NCBI GenBank assembly: GCA_037367405.1
Contig: JAZKJV010000600.1
Location: forward strand, 1,550,001-1,614,000
DNA length: 64,000 nucleotides
Source of the DNA: Ottelia alismoides
Lineage: Eukaryota; Streptophyta; Magnoliopsida; Alismatales; Hydrocharitaceae
Reading direction: 5' to 3'
Shown here: piece after piece, positions 22,848 through 33,782 of the stretch
How the letters are laid out: every line of letters starts with the position of its first letter
How positions within the stretch are numbered: position 1 is the first letter of the stretch
Position numbers and translations under genes: made by a program
The notes under the pieces: generated by a model
Database searches by the model: none
What the model saw: the letters and a program-made list of their open reading frames with translations, nothing else
Told to the model about the DNA's origin: nothing

Positions 22848-25800
22848 TGATGAAGCCACGTTTCATCATCTTTATTCTATCATTTTGGCCTTAAAACCCC
22901 TAGTAAATGCGTGTAAATATTGTTAATTCGTGCATTCTAGCATTCATGTATATGTATGTAAATATTGTATAAAATGCGATTTTTAAAGCCAAAATTATAG
23001 AATAAATAAAGAAAAGAAAAAGAATAAAATATTGTATATATTTTATGACCCAAAACCCCGAGACCTAGGCATCTTGATGAATAGGTCGACAAGGAATAAA
23101 GTAGGGGGAGATAAGGTCAGAAATACAGATAAAATACCTATTCATTCTTTATTCATTTTGGGACCTATTTTTGGTTCCACTTTTTGTACATCAAATAAAG
23201 AAACTTTGTTCATGAAAGTTGTAGATAATTTTATAAAGAAAAATACAAAATTGATTTCACTGAAAAATAATACACAGGTAGAAAGTTATGGTCTGAATAA
23301 AGTTCCAGAATGCCAACTTCCCAGACCCGTATCTCGCAAATAAAAACTCCAAATGCAGCATACTCACCTTTAATTGTGTATAGAAGAAAATAAGCTATTT
23401 ATTGGTGGTGGTTTCGCATTTGGCGGAGCTACGGTTTGAAAGTTGAGTTTTGGACCCCTATTGTACATTGTACAGATTAGAATATTCAATTTATTATTTT
23501 TTTATTATTTTTATAATTTTATATTTTTATAATTTTGTAATTAATACTTATAATAATTATGTACATTAAAATTGGAATAAAAACCAAAATAAAAATAAAA
23601 ATAAAATACTTGTATATAGAATACATAGATATAATACTCATATACATACCTATATAAATACTCTTATAATTTATTAAATAAACAAAATAAATCAGAAAAA
23701 TAAAATAAAAATATATTTGTGTATATAAAAGTATTTTATAACTTTAGAAAATACTAAATAAAAATAATAAAAGTAAACCACCTAAATAAAAATAAAAAAT
23801 ATATATACCTATATAGGGGTATAAAAGCAACTTGTAAAAATATATTTCATAAAAATAAATAAAAATCACTTTAAAATACTTCATAAAAAAATGAATTTTT
23901 TTTATTTTATAATTAAAAACTAATAAAATCGTTTACTATTTTTTATTGATTTTACAAAACATTTATTTGACAGGATTTTCCTGGTTGGTCCACGTGGACC
24001 AACCAGGGGGCTGAGACTGTTGACCCGCTGGTCAACAGTCTGTCCTCCGTCCACTGTAGCACTGTCACGCCTAGGTTTTTGCCCGCCTTGGCGGATTTTC
24101 CTAGGCCGGCTCGTGCCTCCTCTGCAGCCGCTTCCTTCTTGAAAATTGTTCCCTGCACTACCAGGATTCGCGCCGACATCTTATATCCTCCAAGATCTTC
24201 TTCATCCGCCCGTGATCGAGCCTCGAACATCGCACCTCCACCATGTTCAAAACCGCACCCCATCCTTCCTTTTGACTTTGAACCGGTTTTGGAGAGCTGA
24301 TACCCTCCGAGTGCGGCAAGGTGGACACCTCTGTGACAGAGGAGGACCCCAGTACCCTCGTCGAGGTGCGGCGAGGCTCGCCGGCCGCGTTCCAACCCCA
24401 TCTCCGGCCTCGCGGCTGTGAGGTTTATTCCTCGGGTTCGACAGCCCTGGAGGTCTTGTTTTTCTATTTCTTTTAGTTGTTTAGCTAGCTGGTAATCTTA
24501 GGTTCGACTTAGTCCACATTGCTGATCATTCCATTGATTCAATCACCCCGATTTCATCTCGAACACTTCGCCGGAGCTCACGAGCTCCGGCGACCACCAA
24601 GTTCGCCACGCACACCATCCGCTCCGTGTTTTGCTAGCCCTGGAACCATTTTCTGTTGGCCGTGTGCTTTCTCTGCAGGTCCAGGTGCTGGAGAGCCTCG
24701 CTGGGGTTCGATTTTTGTTGAGTTCGCGGGAGAACACATAGCCGGGAGCAGCTCCTGATCTCGTACGTCGCAGCGGCGTTTCGGCGTGTCCCACGCCATT
24801 TTGGAAGCCGCCATCTGCCCAAGGAGTGCTCCAGGTGGTTCTGCGCACTGCTGGAGACGAAGGAAGCTGTCGGAGGGCGGATCTACGCCGAGATCAGACT
24901 CGCCGGCGGCGAGTTTCTTTCGTCGTTCTTCCCCATCAAGCAGCTACCGTCGATCTTGGCCGGTTCTTCGTGGCGTACAACCACCGTCGGATGCCTCGTG
25001 CCCTCAGGTCTTAATCTTGGCCGCTGGATCGCGAAGGGGCATCAGGACCTATTGCTTCGACACGTGTCTTAAGTAGAGATCAGCCCACCGTTAGATCAGC
25101 CATAAGTTGGGTATTTTGCGAACTACGCCCAGCTTCTTTTTGCCATTTAACGTTTGATACTCAAGTTTCTTTTCTGAGTTTATTTTAGCTTTGTAATTTG
25201 CGAACCAACCCCCAGATTTTGGTGTATTTGCTTGGGAGCCTTCGCCAGGCGCGTGCGTTGCGCGTTGGCCTTGGCATTTTTGCAGGCTACCCCCCAGTGT
25301 TTTGGAGCATTTGCTGTTAGTGTTAAAACATCAGACCGCAGTACAAAAACTGTTGGACTTTTGCATTAAAGCCCTCCATAGTTTTGATAATTGCAAGCTT
25401 ATCCTTCCCAGGCGCGTGCACATCACGCGCGCCTTGGCGAATTTTGCTAGAAGCCCTTGCGGCTTGGGGGTATTTGTATTTGGTCTAAAAGTATTCAATT
25501 CAGTGTTAGTTCTCGTGGAAAAATTGCGTGATCGACCCTAGAGTTTTATCTATTTGCAGAAAAGACCCTGTCAGGCCCTTTAATTTTTGCGGGCTTGATA
25601 TAATTAATTAAGGCCTTGTTTTAACTCCAAAAATTCTCAAATTTTGAACTTAAGTTCCTGGACACGTGTGCTTTGACGCTATCACTTTAGTTTTTGATTT
25701 TATTTTATTTTCATATTTATTAAAAATCAAAAACATGCTTTTTGTGCACTGTCTAGCTTAGAAAATACCAAAAAAATATTAAAACCCCTCCAAAAATTCC

Positions 25801-26661
25801 AAAAAAAATTACCTAGTGTCTATTTTAGCCTATTTTAGTGTCAGTCCAAAAATCACTAAAAATCTCAAAAGAAAAACACTAAAAATTTAAAAACACTCTA
25901 AAACTTCAAAAAAATCTATAAAATCAAGGAAAACTCTAAAAAATGCAAACTCAGGTTCTGTGTGCTCCTTATTTTGTTCCTTTTATTTGAAAAATAGTGT
26001 GAAAAATTTTGAGTACTGGCTGCTATTTTTAAATCCTATTGTATTCACAGCCAGCCCTTGTTTCACTGTTTTGAGTTATTTCAGTAATTAAAAATACCCA
26101 AAAACACCTTGAAAAACCCCAAAAATCACAAAAACAGTAGAAAATCCCAAAAGTATCAAAAACATTCTATTTTTGAATTTTTGGTTATTTTTGCACATTT
26201 TTATAAATATTTTACCTTGTCTTTTATTCCATTGTCTTTAAATTCCAATATTGAAAAAGAAAAAAAATATAAAATATAAAATTATAAAAATCAGAAAATT
26301 AAAAATCAAAATACAAAACTAAAAATTAAATTTAAAAAAAATTAAAAAATTAAAAATTAAAAACCCACAAAAATTTCCTTGCTTGCTTAGTGTAGACACA
26401 TCACATACACATACTTGTGCACATTTTTGTGAATTACCCTGCTTGCTCCCTGTGTTCGAACTCTCTGCATACTTGTCACTATACACCATTTGTGCAGAGT
26501 TAAAAATAAATTTTAACTCCACATTAGTTCTAATTCATTGATCTTCAGTGTGGGTTAATTGTTGATTAAATACACTTTATTGTGGGTCGCCGCATCGACA
26601 TCGGTTGTCTCCGCCTTGTGTGAGACATACTCTTTAGACCTACGATAATCTGTGTTTATCA
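22848..26661 (+). repeat. Element B 3' LTR
   Basis: Near-identical direct copy of 12967-16773, beginning with the palindromic head and ending TTTATCA at 26661. Observed differences are isolated substitutions and small indels in A/T runs. Followed directly by CCTGC. Confidence 0.95.
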
Positions 26662-26930
26662 CCTGCCCCTTCTAGCCTTGTCACAGATCCTACCCTTTCT
26701 AAGGCACCAGAGGAATATTTTCACTCTGCATGGGATCTTGCTTGCCCAAATGATCTTCATATCTGTCTTCATGTCTTGGTCCGACTCATTTGTTGTCCCT
26801 CTAAATATCTTGTAAGCCTTTTTTACGGAAAACCTGCCCTCCCTCCAAATAAAATGATCCCTCCCCATGGATATGCACGTAGGAGACGGCAACTCAGACT
26901 GCAGTCTAGTCATCTCTTCTGACCTTCGGT
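26662..26930 (-). mobile_element. L1-type LINE fragment, 5' part (continues at 12966)
   Basis: The minus strand encodes the segment just upstream of the zf-RVT knuckle in plant L1 ORF2 proteins (WREGRFSVKKAY, then KIIWASKIPCRVKIFLW). It stops being recognisable at about 26930, so the LINE was truncated at its 5' end. With the piece at 12552-12966 it is one LINE insertion interrupted by element B. The 5 bases CCTGC are present on both sides because of the B integration. Confidence 0.85.
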
Positions 26931-28225
26931 TTGAAAGTGTTGATAGAGATCTTACAGGGCATTCTTCTTCGTCGTAGGAGAAGGCGGTGTCGAATCGGAG
27001 GAGGAGTAGGAGGAGAATACAGATCCGTGATCAAAAGGAGGCGCGGTGATTTCAGCAGATAGAGTTACACATTGGATATGTATGTATCGGATTAGGTTTG
27101 TACATATAAATAATGGCCAAACCTAGATTGCGTTATGTAAAAGTATGTATCGGCTTAAGATTACGATCTATAAATTTATACGTCGGTTCGTAGGATTATC
27201 ATGACTTGACTCCTAACAAGATAACCAGGTGTATTTGTCGAATCCTTAAGAATTTATATCGATATATCGACGAACATTTCCCAACCATAATCTGGTTGAC
27301 TATATATTTCTCTCACATGAAGTTACATAATTATGCTTCTTTGCTTGGTCATTGATAATTGTAAAAAGAAGGATTATGTAATATAACACATGGTGTTTAT
27401 ATGGCTCGTGTGTTATATGCCTATCACATTGCACATTCATGGAAAGGGGATTAAATTCATAAATTTACATACAAGTTGATTTTCATAGATCTAAGATGCA
27501 AGGAAGTAATGTTATGGATTTGTGAAATCCGGTGTACTCTAGCAATAATTATTCGGAGAATCGCATGAAGGTGAAGGCAATTATTTTTTTATGTTGAATA
27601 ATATACTCAAAGAACCAATCGTCAGTATCCTCTAACAAAAAAGGGTTGGGTCAATTCGATCCAAGAACCTTGATTTTGTGCCACTGAGATTTCATCCAAC
27701 CTTAATACAGTCAAAATTTTAAGCATAATCCGAGAAAAAAACAGAGGGGTCTTCTGTTTAATCAAGTTATTATTTTATAATATGACATGATTGTTTTGGT
27801 ATTAAACGGAATCAGTGTACTTCATTACTGGATATTGGTTTATGAATATTTATGTTCCAACAAATAATATGCACTTTATAGTTGATGTATACAAAATAAC
27901 TACATGTAAATGTATCAGTATTTTTCTATTGAACTATCAATAGCAAAGTAGAACTATCTCTTTACAAATTATGTAGTCCTCTCACCACTGAAAAGGTAAT
28001 CTTTATTGTTAAGAAAAATAAAGAAAAATACACCTTCATTTGAATAGGATTTATTCTTGAGTAAAGTCCGAAATTAATGTTAAAGTCGTGGCACCAACTT
28101 TAATCGAGGATAGTTATTCTCACCATTATGAAAAAATTGGTTTGTGGAAAGAGAAAAATATGTACATCTATATATAACTATTAAGTGAAAAAGGAAATTT
28201 TATAAAAGAATTGAATTTTTTTTTA
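26931..28225. other. Unassigned DNA, no gene seen
   Basis: A short GC-richer part (26950-27060, GGAGGAG repeats) is followed by AT-rich sequence. I recognise no domain in the short reading frames and no RNA gene or inverted repeat with flanking duplication. Confidence 0.4.
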
Positions 28226-28510
28226 ATAATGGCACGACAACGATAAGCGGAGCTAAGTGCTACATCGAATGGTGGGAGCCACCTCTAGAGTCCAATTATC
28301 GTAGACCCAAAGGGAAACACTACAGAGGAAAAAGGTAAGTCCTCTACTGTTGTAGCTAATGATGATAAATGGAGCTAAGTGCTATACCTAATGGTGGGAG
28401 GCACCTCTGGAGTCCAATTATCATAGGCCCGAGAGGCAACACAGCAAGGAGCGTATGGTTGCAAGGAACCACAGAGGCAAAGCTAAATCCTCTATTGTTA
28501 TAGCTACACT
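28226..28510. repeat. Two-unit tandem repeat, unit about 140 bp
   Basis: Units at about 28226-28366 and 28367-28510 share GGAGCTAAGTGCTA, ATGGTGGGAG.CACCTCT, GAGTCCAATTATC.TAG and CAGAGG.AAAG. Divergence suggests an old duplication. No coding potential seen. Confidence 0.6.
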
Positions 28511-28774
28511 GTCATGTATGTTATGTTCACGGACCGCTAGTACGAACGGTAAAGCCAACAAAGCCACCTAAGGATTAAAAATGAATACAATACTAAACAC
28601 TCAATAAGTTAAGGTATATGTGAAATTATAACAATGTTAAGGTATTGTACAAATTTTATGATTTTAAGATCATATATGAAATTATGTTCATGCCAAGTCT
28701 TTTGTGTAATTATGTGAACGTCATGACCACATGTGCAATTATGTTAATGTTAAGGTATATATGTAAATGTATTG

Positions 28775-29010
28775 AAAAGTCATGCAAGAAATGGTTTATA
28801 AAGGTAAACCATTACATGCTATGAAAGAAATGGTTTATAAAGGTGAACCATTACATGTTATGAAAGAAATGGTTTATAAAAGTTAACCACTACATGTTAT
28901 GAAAGAAATTGTTTATAATGCTAAACCATAACATGGTATGCAAGGAAATGATTTTATCAAGGATAAATCATTATATATTATGAGAGAATTGGTTTAAGAA
29001 ACGTAAACCA
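28775..29010. repeat. Palindromic minisatellite, unit about 39 bp, six copies
   Basis: Six consecutive units with core ATGGTTTATAAAGGTAAACCAT separated by 'tacatgttatgaaagaa'-type spacers. Within each unit GGTTTA and TAAACC can pair, so each unit is a small hairpin. In the later units both arms have changed (for example GATTTA..TAAATC), which keeps the pairing. Confidence 0.7.
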
Positions 29011-29801
29011 TCAAAGTCATGGGGCTAAAATGCAAATTGATTAATATGATAAAAGAATTATGTACTTGCTAGGAATCGTATGAAATATACCCCACACGAT
29101 GAAATAAATGCATGCCATATTTTCTTATGAAATTTACACATGTATACCCATGGTTATAAAATAGTCCAAATTACACATGTTAGAGATCGAATTTAGACAT
29201 GTATGGGAAGAATTAGGTATGAAATGATGCTTATCCATGAAAACTCAAGTGCGTGCATTGTAATAGATTGAAAGACTGTTAGCATTCCCATGCATGGACC
29301 CCGATGCATACTGGGCATTAGGCTCTTGCAAAAATTATGTTTGTCAATTTCAGGTGAAGAAATGGTTGATTGCTTATTCATGATCATTATACATACTTCT
29401 TGAGGTTCCTGACATGGTACGATTCAACTCATGAAGTTTAGAGGATATCTGTATACCCACAGGAACTGTTGATATGCTATTTCAATTCTTAGAATAGTTT
29501 TTACAAAAAAATCCCACTTGGAATTGTAATAATGAAAGTCTTATTTTGATTGGACTTTATTGGAATCTGATTTTATCTCTGTTTATTGATTGCTATGCAT
29601 ATTTTCGATAATGGTCCAGTCATGCTGTCTTTTATCACACGCTTCTTTCGGTTGGCACGTCCTCTTCCGTTACATCAACTTATAACAACCAAGGAACTTT
29701 CTAGCAAGAGCATTTTCAATATTCGCTCCTTGTTCTAGTAGTTGGTAGAATTCAGGAGAAAAAAATATGTGCACCACATTTAGATTTCTATCCAATAGTG
29801 G
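29011..29801. other. Unassigned DNA, no gene seen
   Basis: Ordinary AT-rich sequence. No supported reading frame, repeat or RNA gene found. Confidence 0.4.
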
Positions 29802-30214
29802 CATTACAAGAAATTTGACTCATCATAACAAATAATTTGAATATTCATTGTCATATCTTCTATTGTTAAATGTATAACAGCAAATATTATTCTTTGTAAA
29901 ATTATCTTCTGTTATTGTAATTAGCAACACATATTGTATCCGTTGCTAAAGTTTCATATAATACGAGTTATCTACTAGCATATTTGTTAGAATATGTACA
30001 AATCAGTACTAACTTACCAACGATTAGAGGAGATAATATCAACAGATCTATAATAGTTCTTATATAATCCGTTGCTAGAAATGTCACAATGAATACAAGA
30101 ACTGCGACAAATTCAAAGAAGCAAGTAACGAATATTACTCGGTGTTATATATTTCAATTAAGAATATATGGTAACAAATGTTGAATTATTTGTTAGGTCA
30201 ATTTTGTTGTATTG
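29802..30214. mobile_element. CACTA-like small non-autonomous DNA transposon
   Basis: The left end CATTACAAGAAATTTGAC and an inner AACAAATAATTTGAA are mirrored at the right end by TTGAATTATTTGTTA and GGTCAATTTTGTTGTATTG. The termini correspond to the CACTACAAGAAAA ends of CACTA transposons with decay. Internal repeats such as 'atccgttgct' appear more than once. The 3-bp flanks (TGG, TCG) do not match well, so the target duplication is not confirmed. No transposase. Confidence 0.55.
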
Positions 30215-30224
30215 TCGATAATGT

Positions 30225-31250
30225 TTCCAAATGTGACTAAATTGCATATTTCATGCATGATATTGGATTATAAAGAAATCATGTATTCAATCAATTTAAG
30301 GGTTCAATCAAATTATGATTGAACTGGTTAATTTATTGGTATGAGAATTAAGCGAAGTAAATCAATGGAGAGGGAGAATCCGATGCACAGCTTTAGGTAA
30401 GTTGAAGGCACAAAGTTAATATGAGTATAGTCTCATGCATGCCTAACCATCATCATCGGCCCCAATAATAATGCAGTTTTACGTATGTATCCCATTCATG
30501 GGTCAAAGAGAATTTGGACTAAGTCAGGTCAAGACATAGTCCCTTGAATCTGATTTAGCCTACTAATCTCAATTGGAGTAGCTGAGACTAACCCAATTAA
30601 TCCCTGTTTAATTTTTCTCATTTTCATGCTAGTGATGGTATGTATACATAGTGTAGCATTTTAAAAAAAGTATATAGTTCGAGATAGGAGGGTTTTGTAA
30701 AAGGGTTCAAGATACAATCAAGGGTTTCCTATTTAGTTGGGTCGAGGAACCTAGAGGTTGGCACGGCATAGCGATAAAGCGAATGTGCACCACGAGTGAA
30801 TCTCTATTCGACGATGGATGTTGTTTTTGAATGTAATTGAAGTAATATTTTGTGCATGAAATAGGCTAGGAAGACATTATTCTTAGCTCAACTTAAGGAC
30901 TTAGTCACATTATGGTTGAATTGATTGTTTCTTTGATTTAGTAATTTGGCAGAGTGGATCAGTGGTGGGGGAAAATTCCTACATAAAAATATATGTGCAT
31001 TTAGGTGACAAAACTAATAGGTTGGGCCATTGAAACTTCGGGCTGTGTAGGTTAAAGGGGATTTCGAATGCCGAGGATTGGGCCCTTGACCATGGATGAG
31101 CCCACTAGGCTCGGCTGGTGTCGTTGGATCTCATACCCACTTAGCTCATTACTATATTAGATTCATTTAGCTTAAATGTAAGTGATGTTAGTATTTAAGT
31201 ATTCGGCTGAGTGTTTTGAAGGGATGAGCTTTTACTAGTGGTTTATGATT
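30225..31250. repeat. Diverged direct duplication, about 400 bp
   Basis: Two copies at about 30225-30620 and 30840-31240 share blocks in the same order: TTTCATGCATGA / TTTGTGCATGA, TTCAATCAAATTATGATTGAACTGG / TTAGTCACATTATGGTTGAATTG, and AAATCAATGGAGAGGG / GGATCAGTGGTGGGGG. No coding sequence is evident. Confidence 0.45.
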
Positions 31251-31847
31251 AAGCGAATTGATGTTTGATTGGATATGACTATTTCCATATCCATATTCAC
31301 CTTATTTATATCTAATACGAATACAGACACATATATTAATCTAATATGGTGTTAGAAAATCGTATTCTTACATATTAGAACACGAATTCGAATCAGATAT
31401 GAATATGGATCGAACAAAAAATAAATAAGAAGATTAACTCAGTTTAAAATCAGATGCCATTATAAAAATACTTAAACCCATAAAAAAATTATAATTGCAA
31501 GGGGATTGTTCTAATGATATAGAAAGTGAAGGGTTAATGACCTATATAGGAAGTTGTCGAGAAAAAGAGGCATAATGATCCTCGAAGACCGAGGAGATAA
31601 ATCACTACAAGAAAATTGACTTAAGGCAAAAAATAATTTAATATCTATTACCATATCTTCTGTAATTAAAGATATAGTAACGGATATTATTTGCTTCTTA
31701 CTTCTTTAAATTCGCAACGCATAATACTATCATTGCTATATTGCTTGCAATGAGTAATATTGGAATACAAATATTAATTCTAAGAAATGTTCTGAATTTA
31801 GTAAATAGTTATTCAGATATATATATTTGCATCAATTTTCATCCCTA
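31250..31847. mobile_element. Decayed hAT-type small element (third copy), interrupted by a CACTA fragment
   Basis: Shares GATTGGATATGACTATTTCC..ATATCCATATTCA with the element at 33941-34711, and its right end TTCAGATATAT..TTTTCATCCCTA (to 31847) matches the right ends of that copy and of 37402-37900. The left terminus is not recognisable. A CACTACAAGAAAATTGAC end at 31603 marks a separate fragment inserted inside it. Confidence 0.4.
31603..31800. mobile_element. CACTA-like fragment with one terminus
   Basis: CACTACAAGAAAATTGAC is a canonical CACTA end and resembles the element at 29802, including the following AATAATTT and 'tatcttctgtaatta' stretch. The opposite end was not found, so it is truncated or rearranged; the right limit is approximate. 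Confidence 0.4.
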
Positions 31848-32037
31848 ATACGTGGCGGGGGGTAAAGTTGATCTGATGGAACGACGTTCAATGGAAATGA
31901 AAGGGGTTGGACTGATTTCAAATGTAGTGTGCGTGATAATACCAACACCCAAGAATGTCATCTGGATCTTTCCTGCTCGCTCTGGAAGGCCTTGACGAAG
32001 GGATGATAAAAATGGCAAAGAGATGTGCAGCCTTCAG

Positions 32038-32038
<1 letters not shown>

Positions 32039-32086
<48 letters not shown>
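32039..32086. repeat. (AAT)16 microsatellite
   Basis: Sixteen perfect AAT units. A reading frame crossing it would encode a long asparagine run but has no other sign of being a gene. Confidence 0.95.
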
Positions 32087-32087
<1 letters not shown>

Positions 32088-32386
32088 TATTCTCACTGTG
32101 CTCGTTCGCGATATCACTGGACAATTCGGTTCCCGTTCTTGAAGGTTCTCAGCGTGAGCAGACGCTTCCACCCAAAGCAAAGGAATCCACGAGATCCATA
32201 TCTTTGCCATCAGATTCCACGTTGAATCTACTACAACTTCGCCAATGGAAGAACCGAGAAGTTCCAGAAAGAAAGAGAAGAGCAAATTTGATTCCGGATT
32301 TCGAGGGCAATCTCATTAAACCTTTTATCTATTAGACAAATACCTGCAGTTTTCCATTACACTTCCAATTTTTATCGTTGGGAACT

Positions 32387-32603
32387 AATCATGTAACACT
32401 CCAGCCCCAAACATAGTGACATACTTAAAAACTCACGAAGTGTGGGTTTGGTTTATAAGTGGTGGGGAATACTACTTGACAACTTGAGCTTAAGCATTTT
32501 GGGTGGTTGTCAAGGGATCCATTTGGGCATGTATCCAACAAGTTGGCAGGGCAGTTTTCCTCGATAACGGACCGAGGACCTAAGCCCGAGACGTTACAAA
32601 TCA
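32387..32603. mobile_element. Short solo LTR (207 bp) with 5-bp target duplication
   Basis: The element 32392-32598 starts TGTAACA and ends GTTACA, and is flanked on both sides by AATCA (32387-32391 and 32599-32603). The length and TG..CA ends suit a solo LTR of a small (TRIM-like) or Copia element. No primer site or internal sequence is present. Confidence 0.7.
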
Positions 32604-33289
32604 CGACTCGAAGCGCTTCTTGATTTCAAGTGATACATGTCCATTACCACATTTCATAGCACAAAACACCAATTGGATTGAGCTTCATATATATATATAT
32701 ATGAGTCAGCATCTATCTTTACTATCAATTTTCTTTCACTCCTCTTGGGATCTAATTTCCCTAACAGTAGGATTTTCGTAAAATACGATCAAATTTACCT
32801 ATAATGAATGGTATAATTTTTTATCTGTTAAGCCAAGTGAGAGATGTTTGAATATGTCAACGTACGGCCTTGCTCTAGAGCCGTCGGTAATTGCACGAAC
32901 CATCATTTGCACGAGGATCAAGTCTCACAAGAGACCTGCGCAACTTAGACATGGGAAGCGAGGGGCAGACTATGGGAGGGGCTATCACCTCCTATAAATA
33001 AACATCGTTGCAGAGGGGAAGAGATGACTCGAGATGCAAACAAAAAAGTTAAACTGCCAAAAACTACCATAGGAAAATGGTTCGAGGTTAAGAAAAACGT
33101 AGCAAACAAAAAAACATTAATTTGACGATCAGGTACAAGCGCGCTCCTGCTACATTTTGCACGCGAGCAACCGATGAGTCCACGGGCAGGGGCTTAGGGA
33201 GCTAGAAAGATTTTCTCCGCATATCAGTAGTTAATAAATATAATCAATAGTGAATGGCAACACACAAATAAGAATGGAGATGACAGGTA
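32604..33289. other. Unassigned DNA, no gene seen
   Basis: Contains a short (AT)n run near 32688 and a CTCCTATAAATA box at about 32990 that resembles a promoter TATA element but precedes no supported reading frame. Confidence 0.35.
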
Positions 33290-33782
33290 AATCTTAAGAG
33301 AAGTGGTTAATGAGAAGGATGGCCTCTTTTGAAATTTTAGCAGGGGGAGCGACGCACCCTGGAAAATCTTCGCACATCTCTCTTTTTAGATCAACCACCA
33401 TATTGATGGTTGTATGATAGATATCTACCATCGGGATGAGGAGCATGGGCGTGAAATGTGGTGTCCAAAAAAATTCTTCAAGATTCACATAAGAATAATT
33501 TAACAAGGAAAAAATGAAGAAAGTATAGGGACAATCCTTGAATAGGTGAGGGATGATCTCATTGGTAGATAGGCAAAGAAGACATACATTAAAGGTCGGA
33601 ATGTCAGGGTAGAAAGGTCAATCTTGTACCCTAAGTTTGTTATGACTCAAGACCAAAGGAACACAAAAAATCTAAGGTGGGAATGTTTCTTCCAATAGCT
33701 ATCTTAGAGTTTGGTTCTCAAGCTACCATTTGCCATAAGATTATAAATTTGAGATTTGTAAGCCTCAGGTTGGATACCTTGC

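Larger units (their letters stand above)
12967..26661 (+). mobile_element. Element B: non-autonomous Athila-lineage LTR retrotransposon with a protease-only reading frame
   Basis: A complete 13.7-kb element: left LTR 12967-16773, tRNA-Asp primer site 16776-16793, leader to 18111, one long reading frame 18112-20181, hairpin array 20274-20870, AT-rich region, conserved 3' block 21700-22830, polypurine tract 22835-22847, right LTR 22848-26661, flanked by CCTGC duplications. The LTRs differ at few sites (under about 1% by eye, not counted exactly), so insertion is recent. No reverse transcriptase, RNase H or integrase is present anywhere between the LTRs. It lies inside a LINE of opposite orientation. 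Confidence 0.93.

Noticed and set aside
31955..32335. A 126-codon frame with a long asparagine run
   Set aside because: The run is just the (AAT)16 microsatellite. The flanking peptide resembles nothing known, the opposite strand is open too, and the region is made of transposon debris.
32690..33000. TATA-like box near 32990 as a host promoter
   Set aside because: No supported reading frame follows, and the surrounding sequence is unassigned repeat-like DNA.
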